Below are positions 1 to 8,394 of a DNA stretch of 10,000 nt, one piece after another (within the stretch, counting starts at the first letter, position 1; the number at the start of each line of letters is the position of its first letter). Source of the stretch: Penaeus vannamei (lineage: Eukaryota; Arthropoda; Malacostraca; Decapoda; Penaeidae); assembly GCF_042767895.1 (NCBI RefSeq), contig NC_091552.1, positions 25,338,667-25,348,666 on the forward strand. Reading direction: 5' to 3'. The position numbers and the translations under genes are program-made. The notes below the pieces were generated by a model. It made no database searches, was not told where the DNA came from, and worked only from the letters and a program-made list of their open reading frames with translations.

Positions 1-390
1 CTTTGTTAAATAGTGTATGGTGTGTTTAAAATAAGTTCGAAAATACATAAAATAAAAGAACGATAAAATTATACAAAAATGGGCACATAAAATGGATAAA
101 AGATAGGAAAGTACGAAAAAGTGAAAGAAGGGATCCGTGAGAGAAAGCGGAGAAACACGAAGGGAAAAATGAAAGAAAAACAAAGCTAAGGTGAATTAGT
201 CGAAGACGAAACGGCAAGAATAAAACAAGGCAAGTATAGAATATAAGGTAAGTAGTGTATAAGTAGTGTCGCGTATAGTAGGAGTAATGTAGACGTAGAG
301 GTAGATCACGGACCAGTGGGAAAGGTAAGTCAAAGGAATATAAAAACACAGGCATATTCTTATTTTAAAAAAAGGCGCAGACACACAGAA
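1..390. other. Purine-rich non-coding stretch
   Basis: No gene is recognisable here. The + strand is strongly biased to A and G, especially about 90-250, where runs of AAAG, GAGA and GGAA dominate. Two minus-strand frames of 62 and 109 codons are open, but they encode only Phe/Leu/Tyr/Ser-rich sequence, as expected from reading a polypurine strand backwards. They show no domain. I infer ordinary intergenic low-complexity DNA. Confidence 0.6.
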
Positions 391-521
391 AACAGCAAAA
401 CCACGTCATCTTGCAGGGCGGAAGAGTCCGTAGATTAATTAGAGCGATCCATAACGTCAGGGAAACAGGCAGCCCGAAAGCCTACGGGATGACCCGCCTA
501 AGGCCAGGGGAAATTCACTAC
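391..521. other. Short GC-richer unique segment beside the satellite
   Basis: Base composition changes from A/G-rich to mixed and GC-richer, then the satellite starts abruptly at about 522. A + frame opens with ATG at 411 and runs through this segment into the ATG/AAT repeats, so its second half is repeat-derived Asn/Asp/His. The first 35 or so residues are basic and match nothing I recognise. The segment could be the edge of an unrelated transposon or unique flank. No terminal inverted repeat matching the 14-bp one at 1927 is seen at the 521/522 boundary. Confidence 0.4.
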
Positions 522-1410
522 AATGATGATAATCATGATGATAATGACTATAATGATAATAATCATAAGAAGAATGACAGTAATGATAATAATGATAATA
601 ATTATTATCCAGTCCATTTATAATGAAATAAAGGCCAAAAGTAATAAAAGTCGAAAAAAGGTCAAAATCTAGCGTATTACAGCCTTTTGAGAAAAAACAT
701 CGAAAAAAAAAACCTTTCCGCTTTCTATTGGTAATTATGAGGATTTTAACATTAATTCAGGTAATTGTGATGATTTTCATGATAATTCCTTCATTATATG
801 CAATAATGATGATAATTATGATGATAATGAAAATGATAATTACAATAATTATGATGATAATGAAAATGATAATTACAATAATAATGATAATAATGATAAA
901 ATCATAATCATAATGATATTTTTTATAATTACTGCAATAATAGTAATAATCAACTCTATTCCAATAAATTTCAGACTAATAATGATAATAGAAATAATAA
1001 TAACATCATTATCATTGTCATTATCATTATTACTATTGTCATTATTATATCTAAAATTATCATTATTGCTATAATCACTATAAAAATAGATATGATGATG
1101 AAAATAGTTATAATAATAAGCATAATAATCATTAGAACTGCAATAATGATGATAATGATGATAATAATGATGATAATCATGATGATAATGACTATAATGA
1201 TAATAATCATAAGAATAATGACAGTAATTATGAGGATTCTAACATTAATTCAGGTAATTGTGATGATTTTCATGATAATTCCTTTATTATATGTAATAAT
1301 GATGATAATTATGATGATAATGACAATGATAATGACAATAATAATGATAATGATAAAATCATAAATATAATGATTTTGATGATTACTGCAATAAAAGCAA
1401 TAATCAACTC
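522..1410 (-). repeat. Satellite block, minus-oriented units
   Basis: This is the reverse complement of the roughly 570-bp satellite unit that forms the array at 4172-8394. It begins inside a unit: 522-655 is the reverse of the unit's first part, including the conserved segment TTTATAATGAAATAAAGGCC at 619-638. A nearly complete reversed unit follows, with the conserved spacer at about 640-770. At about 1224-1228 a second unit is joined without its spacer, and it ends at about 1410 with AATCAACTCT. Diagnostic bases match subfamily A of the main array: CCAGTCC, and TTCATTATATGCAAT rather than the B form TTATTGAC. Confidence 0.85.
818..883 (+). repeat. 33-bp tandem duplication inside the satellite
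   Basis: Bases 818-850 and 851-883 are the same 33-bp word, starting ATGATGATAATGAAAATGAT, and differ only at the last base. The duplication is nested in the minus-oriented satellite block. Near-identity points to a recent local slippage or unequal-exchange event. Confidence 0.85.
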
Positions 1411-1926
1411 TCATGATTATTATCATTATAGTCATTATCATCGTGATTATCATCATTATTGCAGTTATAATGATTATTATGCTAATTATTATAGCTATTT
1501 TCATCATCATAACTATTTTTATAATGATAATAGCAATAATGATAATTTTAGAAATAATAATGACAATAGTAATAATTATAATGACAATGATAATGATGTT
1601 ATTATTATTTCTATTGTCATTATTAGTCTGAAAATTATTGGAATAGAGTTGATTATTGCTATTATTGCAGTAATTATAAAAATTATCATTATAATTATAA
1701 TTTTATCATTATTATCATTATTACTGTAATTATCATTGTCCTTATCATCATAATTATCATCATTATTGCATATAATGAAGGAATTATCATGAAAATCATC
1801 ACAATTACCTGAATTAATATTAAACATAATTACCACATAATTACTAATAAAAAGCGAAAAGGTTTTTTTTCGACGTTTCTCTCAAAAGGCTGTAATACGC
1901 TAGATTTTGCCGTTTTTTCGACTTAT
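1411..1926 (+). repeat. Satellite block, plus-oriented unit
   Basis: This is one unit of the satellite in + orientation, lacking about the first 90 bases. It runs from CATGATTATTATCATTATAG through the ATT/ATC body and the conserved spacer (CGACGTTTCTCTCAAAAGGC at 1871, CTAGATTTTGCC at about 1900) to CGACTTAT at 1926. That end corresponds to the unit boundary in the main array. It lies head-to-head with the minus-oriented block, so 600-1926 is a large imperfect palindrome. Confidence 0.85.
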
Positions 1927-1940
1927 GGGGACCGTCCCTG
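1923..1940 (+). repeat. 14-bp inverted repeat, left copy, with TTAT flank
   Basis: GGGGACCGTCCCTG at 1927-1940 is the exact reverse complement of 4158-4171. The outer neighbour is TTAT at 1923-1926, and TTAT recurs at 4172-4175. The 14-mer itself contains the near-palindrome GGGAC-C-GTCCC. It can be read in two ways. It may be the left end of a 2,245-bp element (1927-4171) with a 4-bp target duplication. Or it may be the right end of a transposon lying to its left, reading CCCTG outward as in hAT-type ends. Confidence 0.8.
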
Positions 1941-3240
1941 AGAGAGGGGGGTGGAGGGGGTTAAATTAAGATAGCGTATAGTATAGTTACATGGATGAGG
2001 AAACTACCAAACGAGTATTAACCGCCTGCTATGGCTCGTTGTCTTGCAGCCGGCGTGCGAGTCCCTCAGCACCCGGAAAGGTACGTCGCTATTGAGCGCC
2101 CAGGTACACCTATGTGGTCTTTTGCTTGCGGCAATCGTGCATAAGGCATTTAATTATGACATTGCGCATAGATATGAGTTCGTGAATGTTCAAGGAACAC
2201 TTTTATACCAATATCAGGAAAAAAATTATATGACCGTGATTTATGACGAAATATTTTGTGAAATATATCTAAAAAAATATATATATATGTTTTGTGTCTT
2301 CTTACACACGAAATATACTTTGATCGAGACTCCCTGGTAATATGTTTTAGTTTACGTGGTAATATATACGTATATCACATACGAAGCACTAATGTTTAAA
2401 AATAGCCTTATAAGGAAGGATTGAAATATTCCCGTTACATTTCGCTCAACGGTCGGTACATCACAGCAGGGGGCAATTTGAATTGATTTGAAATTGGTAG
2501 TTACCGTTGTAAAGACCAATTCAATACGAATGTTACCTAAATGTCGGATTTTTAAACTTCGGATGTATATGCGAGATACAGATTATTTCATGTTAAAGAT
2601 GATAGTACTCAGTAATACCTGCTCTGAAATAAAAACTATAAGGAATTTTGAGCTCGGTTGTATGCGTAGTCTTCGTCTGGCGTTCAAAAAGCTATCGCAT
2701 CCGTTTCGTGCGTTCCCGATAAAAATGAATATGTTTTAGGCACCATAAATTGGCAAATATCCCACAACACCTAGGCGTCTGCATGATTTTATGCACTTCT
2801 TAGTAAAGATAATGGGTGCAAATGGCTAATCATAAACTTTACACTTGTTCTCCTTTGCAATCTGTTAATATTGGCAATTATCAAAGAAAATGGATATGAG
2901 AGGGATAACTAATAAATTTTATTATTTAGATATGAAAGTCAGTGTAGGCCTACTAAATGATGATGATTAATCTTTTTAACTTTATGTGCGTGCGTTCACG
3001 TACATATGATCCTCCTCGAAAATTATAAACACCCAGTGACCATCTCCCACTCCCCCCCCCCTGTGTGAGGCATGGGGAATATTCAACGACTTTCGTAAGT
3101 TCTCGAATTCAATGTACTAAATTCATATGCTTTTGAAATTCTCAAAATTGAACCAACATGTTGTATTCATGCCAGGACTTTATAATTAGAATGATTTTGT
3201 ACTAATGTTGCCATCCACAGTTCCCCATTTCTTCCAAAAA

Positions 3241-3264
3241 AAATAAATAAATAAATAAATAAAA
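3241..3264 (+). repeat. (AAAT)n microsatellite
   Basis: About six copies of AAAT, preceded by an A run and followed by a short (AT)n/T tract to about 3287. Confidence 0.9.
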
Positions 3265-3480
3265 TGAAAAATATATATATTTTTTAAAGGTTTTTATCTG
3301 GTTTAGATTAGTTGTCTCTATGGTAAAATGCATTTATTAAGCTTTTCACACGAAAATATCAACTTTAATGAACAACGAAAAAAAAAAAGTGACATACCTT
3401 TACAGAATAGCGTCCCTATTGAACATGAAAATTCCTATTGACTTGGTAAGCATTGCATTGCAAAGTACACTAAATAAGCG

Positions 3481-3481
<1 letters not shown>

Positions 3482-3565
<84 letters not shown>
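3482..3565 (+). repeat. (TA)42 microsatellite
   Basis: 84 uninterrupted alternating T and A bases. The poly-Ile/Tyr open frames crossing it on both strands are artefacts. Such a run can extrude as a cruciform and is prone to length error in assemblies. Confidence 0.97.
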
Positions 3566-3569
<4 letters not shown>

Positions 3570-3640
3570 CATTAGATTCAGAGAAAAATAACAGAGATAA
3601 CGAACTTTGGTAAGGTGCCAAATACAAAACGCCGTAGCTC

Positions 3641-3989
3641 CGCCATTTTTTTTTATGAATATTCGGTACATCCCAACTCACGTAATTTTCATGCGATCCA
3701 AATGCAGTTTGTTGCTTTCACTAGAGCCTCGGCGTCCCATAGCCATGTAAAAGGCCGATTTTTGAATTTTTGCTTTAATCAAAAAATAATAATATTTTAA
3801 TGCTGAAAAAAGAATTCAAAAATAGTTCTCTATGTCAAGCTGTCCCCCGCCAAAAAATAAGGAAATTCAAAATTCGGCCTTTTACATGGCTATAGGCTAG
3901 AGTTGATCTAACACTAGTATTTTTGGGGGAATATTCTGTAAAGAGCTCTGATAGTTGGGATGTACCGAAGACATACCAAAAAAACTGCG
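3641..3989. repeat. Imperfect fold-back (nested inverted repeat)
   Basis: The two arms pair in order. Outer: TTCGGTACATCCCAACT (3662-3678) is the exact complement of 3953-3969. Inner: ATAGCCATGTAAAAGGCCGA (3739-3758) is the exact complement of 3874-3893. Similarity extends weakly to the outer sides (3641-3661 against 3970-3989) and inward (GAATTT on both sides of the central loop). The arms are about 110-120 bp with indels, and the loop is about 100 bp and AT-rich. Both arms translate to a similar HVKGR(F/I)LNF string in mirror frames, which reflects the duplication and not a known protein. It may be an old MITE-like or inverted-duplicate element. Confidence 0.75.
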
Positions 3990-4157
3990 ATTTTTTTCGA
4001 CTTTTTTGGGGGTGCCCCCCCAAAGGGGTAGCAAAATTAAAATTTATATATATAACGGAGCGCAATTCTTTACTCTATAGCATGCAAAAAGAATCAATCA
4101 GTTATCTCTAACCGATATTTTTTTATGATGTATAGAGTAGGGAAAGGTGGCCATTTT

Positions 4158-4175
4158 CAGGGACGGTCCCCTTAT
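4158..4175 (-). repeat. 14-bp inverted repeat, right copy, with TTAT flank
   Basis: CAGGGACGGTCCCC at 4158-4171 is the exact complement of 1927-1940 and is followed by TTAT at 4172-4175. It abuts the first base of a satellite unit (GGGATTTTATTAC at 4176). If it is instead the left end of a transposon extending rightward, it starts CAGGG, as many hAT-superfamily ends do. Confidence 0.8.
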
Positions 4176-4762
4176 GGGATTTTATTACTTTTGGCCTTTA
4201 TTTCATTATAAATGGACTGGATAATAATTATTATCATTATTCTTATGTATATTATCATTATAGTCATTATCATCATGATTATCATCATTATTATCATCAT
4301 TATTGCAGTTATGATGATTATTATGCTTATTATTATAGCTATTTTCATGATCATAATTTTTATAATGATAATAGCAATAATGATAATTTTAGAAATAATA
4401 ATGACAATAGTAATAATTATAATAACAATGATAATGATGTCATTATTATTTCTATTGGCATTATTAGTCTGAACATTATTGGAATAGAGTTGATTATTGC
4501 TATTATTGCAGTAATTATCAAAATTATCATTATAATTATGATTTTATCATTACTATCATTATTATTATCATTATCATTGTCATTATTATCATAATTATCA
4601 TCATTATTGTATATAATGAAGGAATTATCATGAAAATCATTACAATTACCTAAATTAATGTTATAATCCTCCTAATTACCAATAAAAAGCGAAAAGGGTT
4701 TTTTTCGACGTTTCTCTCAAAAGGCTGTAATAGGCAAGATTTTGGCGTTTTTTTCGACTTTT

Positions 4763-5218
4763 GGGATCATCATTATTGCAATTATAATGATTATTATGCT
4801 AATTATTATAGCTATTTTCATCATCATAACTATTTTTATAATGATAATAGCAAGAATGATAATTTTAGAAATAATAATGACAATAGTAATAATTATAATG
4901 ACAATGCTAATGAAGTTATTATTATTTCTATTGTCATTATTAGTCTGAAAATTATTGGAATAGAGTTGATTATTGCTATTATTGCAGTAATTATGAAAAT
5001 TGTCATTATAATTATGATTTTATCATTATTATTGTCATTATCATTATCATTATCATCAAAATTATCATCATTATTGCATATAATGAAGGAATTATCATTA
5101 AAATCATCAGAATTACCTGAATTAATGTTAAAATCCTCATAATTACCAATAAAAAGCGAAAGGGTTTTTTTTCGACGTTTTTCTTAAAAGGCTAGATTTA
5201 GCCGTTTTTTCGACTTTT
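4763..5218 (+). repeat. Short satellite unit, 5' part deleted
   Basis: 456 bp. After GGGAT the unit jumps straight to CATCATTATTGCAATTATAA, so the GGCCTTTATTTC...AAATGGACTG segment and the following triplets (about 100 bp) are missing. The rest, including the spacer, is subfamily A type, but the spacer lacks the TGTAATACG piece. Confidence 0.85.
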
Positions 5219-5793
5219 GGGATTTTATTTCTTTTGCCCTATATTTCATTACAAATGGACTGGATAATAATTATTATCCTCATTGTCATTATTCTTATGA
5301 TTATTATCCTCATGATTATCATCATTGTCATTATTGCAGTTATAATGATAATTATGCTAATTATTATGGCTATTTTCATCATCATAACTATTTTTATAAT
5401 GATAATAGCAATAATGATAATTTTAGAAATAATAATGCCAATAGTAATAATTATAATGACAGTGATGATGATGTTATTATTTCTATTTTCATTATCAGTC
5501 TGAAAATTATTGGAATAGAGAGGATTATTGCTATTATTGCAGTAATTATCAAAATTATCATTATAATTATGATTTTATCATTATTATCATTATTATTGTC
5601 ATTATCATTGTCACTATCACCATAATTAGCATCATTATTGCATATAATGAAGGAATTTTCATAAAAATCATCAAAATTACCTGAATTAATGTTAAAATCC
5701 TCATAATTACCAATAAAAAGCGAAAAAGGGTTTTTTTCGACGTTTCTCTCAAAAGGCTGTAATAGGCAAGATTTTGCGGTTTTTTCAATTTAT

Positions 5794-6551
5794 AGGATTT
5801 TATTACTTTTGGCCTTTATTTCGTTATAAATGTATTGGATAATAATTATTATCATCATTATCATTACTGTCATTATTCTTCTTATTATTATTATCATTAT
5901 ACTCATTATCGGCATGATTATCATTATTATCATCATTATTTCAGTTATAATTATTATTATGCTAATTATTATAGCTATTTTCATCATCATAACTATTTTT
6001 ATAATGATAATTGCAATAATGATAATTTTAGAAATAACAATGAAAATAGTAATAATGATAATGACAATGATAATGATATTATTATTTCTATTGTCATTTA
6101 TCATTATTATTATAATTATTGCGGTTATGATAAATATTATGCTAATTATTATTGCAATTTTCATCACTATAACTATTTTTCTAATGATAATAACAATAAT
6201 AATAATTTTAGAAATAATAATGACAATAATAATAATCAAAATAACAATAATAATGATGCTATTATTTCTATTGCCATTATTAGTATGAAAATTATTGGAA
6301 TAGAGTTAATTATTGCTATTATTGCAGTAATTATCAAAATAATCATTTTATCATTACCATTATTTTTATCATTATCATCACAATTATCATCATTATTGTC
6401 AATAATAAAGGAATTATCATGAAAATCATCATAATTACCTGAATTAGTGTTAAAATCATCATAATTACCACTGAAAAGCGAGAAAATATTTTTTTCGACG
6501 TTTCTCTTAAAAAGCTGTAATACGCTAGATTTTGCCATTTTTTCGACATTT
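5794..6551 (+). repeat. Over-long chimeric satellite unit
   Basis: 758 bp, with the middle body present twice (about 5930-6098 and 6101-6290). The first copy has subfamily A bases (AGCTATTTTCATCATCAT, TTGTCATT). The second has B bases (TGCAATTTTCATCACTAT, GCCATTATTAGTATG) and most resembles 7709-7890. The remaining 3' part is B (GTCAATAATAAAGGAATT). It looks like an unequal crossover joining an A unit to a B unit at about 6098-6100. Confidence 0.8.
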
Positions 6552-7694
6552 GGGATTTTATTACTTTTAGCCTTTATTTCATTATAAATGGACTGAATTG
6601 TTATTATTATCATCATTATTATGATTATTGTCATTATTTTCATGGTTACTATCATTATAGTCATTACCATCATAATTATCATTATTATCATCATTATTGC
6701 AGTTATAATAATTAGCATGCTAATTATTGTTGCTATTTTCATCATTATACCTAGTTTTATAATGATAATAACAATAATGATAATTTTAGAAATAATAACA
6801 ATAACAATAATTATAATAACAATTACAATAATGTTATTTTTTTATTGCCATTGTTAGTATGAAAATTATTGGAATAGAGTTAATTATTGCTATTATTGCA
6901 GTAATTATCAAAATTATTATTATAATTATCATTTTATCATTATTTTCATTATTATCGACATTATCATATTTATTATCATTATTGTCAATAATAAAGGAAT
7001 TATCATGAAAATCATCATAATTACCTGAATTAATGTTAAAATTATCAAAATTACCATTAAAAAGCGAGAAATGTTTTTTTTTTCGACGTTTTTCTCAGAA
7101 GGCTACATTTTACTGTTTTTTCGACTTAAGGGATTTTACTACTTTTAGCCTTTATTTTATTGTAAATGGACTGAATAATTATTATTATCATTTTCATTAT
7201 TTTTATGATTACTATCATAATAGTCACTATCATCATAATTATCATTATTATCATTATTGCAGTTATAATAATTATTATGCTAATTATTATTGCTATTTTC
7301 ATCATTATAACTATTTTTATAATGATAATAACAATAATGATAATTTTAGATATAAGAATGACAATAATAATTATTATAATAACAATGATAATGATGTTAT
7401 TATTATTTCTATTGCCATTATTAGTATGAAAATTATTGGAATTGAGTTAATTATTGCTATTATTGCAGTAATTATCAAAATTATCCTTTTAATTATCATT
7501 TTATCATTATTATCATGATTATTGTCATTATCATCATAGTTATCATCATTATTGTCAATAATAAAGGACTTATCATAAAAATCATCATAATTACCTGAAT
7601 TAATGTTAAAATCATCAAAATTACCATTAAAAAGCGTTTTTTTCGAGGTTTCTCTCAAACTGCTGTAATATATTTTGCCGTTTTTTCGAATTTG

Positions 7695-8157
7695 TGGATT
7701 TTATTAATTGTCATTATTATTATCATTATTGCGGTTATGATAATTATTATGATAATTATTATTGCAATTTTCATCACTATAACTATTTCTATAATGATAA
7801 TAACAATAATAATAATTTTAGAAATAATAATGACAATAATAATAATCATAATAACAATGATAATGATGTTATTATTTCTATTACCATTATTAGTATGAGT
7901 TAATTATTGCTATTATTGCAGTAATTATCAAAATTATCATTGTAATTATCATATTATCATTATTATTATTATTGTCATTATCATCATAATTGTCATTATT
8001 ATTGTCAATAATAAAGGAATTATCATGAAAATCATCATAATTACCTGAGTTAATGTTAAAATTATCCTAATTACCATTACAAACCGAAAAAGGCGTTTTT
8101 TCAACATTTCTCTCAAAAGGCTGTAATACGCTAGATTTTGCCGTTTTTTCGCCATTT
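7695..8157 (+). repeat. Short satellite unit, 5' part deleted (subfamily B)
   Basis: 463 bp. GGATTTTATTAATTGTCATT replaces the normal start, so the ATAAATGGACTG landmark and the next triplets are lost. The body matches the extra copy at 6101-6290 (ATTGCGGTTATGATAA, TGCAATTTTCATCACTAT). The unit also lacks AAAATTATTGGAAT after AGTATG. Confidence 0.8.
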
Positions 8158-8394
8158 GTGATTTTATTAATTTTAGCCTTTATTTCATTATAAATGGACT
8201 GAATAATTATTATTATCATCATTATTATCATTAATGTCATTATTTTTATGATTACTATCATTATAGTCATTATCATCATAATTATCATTATTATCATAAT
8301 TATCATTATTATCATAATTATCATTATTATCATCACTATTGCAGTTATAATAATTATTATGCTAATTATTATTGCTATTTTCATCATTATAACT
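8158..8394 (+). repeat. Truncated last satellite unit
   Basis: It follows the B consensus through ATAAATGGACTGAATAATTA and GCTATTTTCATCATTATAAC, then stops within ATAACTATTTTT, where TATCCCTTCTAGCC begins. It carries an extra local expansion of ATTATCATTATTATCATA (three near-identical copies, about 8276-8335). The break coincides with the 3' end of the retrotransposon remnant. Confidence 0.85.

Larger units (their letters stand above)
1941..4157. other. 2.2-kb non-satellite DNA between the 14-bp inverted repeats
   Basis: I see no recognisable gene. The largest non-repeat frames (2044-2340 and 2488-2739, both +) are short, lack known motifs and have no splice context I can defend. The stretch holds a G-rich start (1946-1960), an 11-base C run near 3050, (AAAT)n, a long (TA)n and the fold-back at 3641-3989. 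If it is a mobile element it is non-autonomous, because no transposase motif is visible. Apart from the 14 bp at the ends, the two terminal regions do not resemble each other. Confidence 0.6.
4172..8394 (+). repeat. Main satellite array, about 7.4 tandem units
   Basis: Tandem, head-to-tail copies of a unit of about 565-590 bp. Each unit starts with GGGATTTTATTACTTTTGGC and ATAAATGGACTG. A body of degenerate ATT/ATC/GTC triplets follows, with fixed landmarks (ATTATTGCAGTTATAAT; GCTATTTTCATCATCATAAC; ATTATTGGAATAGAGTT; GGAATTATCATGAAAATC). It closes with a non-simple spacer holding AAAAAGCG, TTTTTTCGACGTTTCTCTC, AGGCTGTAATACGCTAGATT and TTTTTTCGACTTTT. Unit starts are at about 4176, 4763, 5219, 5794, 6552, 7130, 7695 and 8158. 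No coding function is inferred. The shared spacer in an otherwise drifting triplet body is what defines the family. Confidence 0.93.

Noticed and set aside
411..623. 70-codon frame starting in the GC-richer segment
   Set aside because: Half of it is satellite-derived Asn/Asp. The rest has no recognisable motif and no supporting context.
971..1210. Poly-Ile open frames throughout the satellite (both strands, up to 195 codons)
   Set aside because: They arise because ATT/ATC/GTC/AAT triplets contain few stop codons. All show only Ile/Met/Val or Asn/Asp/Tyr/His composition, and they occur in several frames of the same DNA.
2044..2340. 98-codon + frame, and the similar-sized frame at 2488-2739
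   Set aside because: No domain, no codon signal I can defend, no splice-consistent neighbours. The length is possible by chance. TTGCAG before 2050 resembles a splice acceptor but stands alone.
3481..3681. Tyr/Ile repeat proteins across the (TA)n tract
   Set aside because: Pure microsatellite translation.
3615..4065. Two frames sharing an HVKGR(F/I)LNF string
   Set aside because: The similarity is explained by the inverted repeat arms at 3641-3989. Nothing suggests selection on protein.
4172..8394. CRISPR-like regular repeats
   Set aside because: The period is about 570 bp with no short direct repeats separated by unique spacers, and the context is eukaryotic. It is a satellite.
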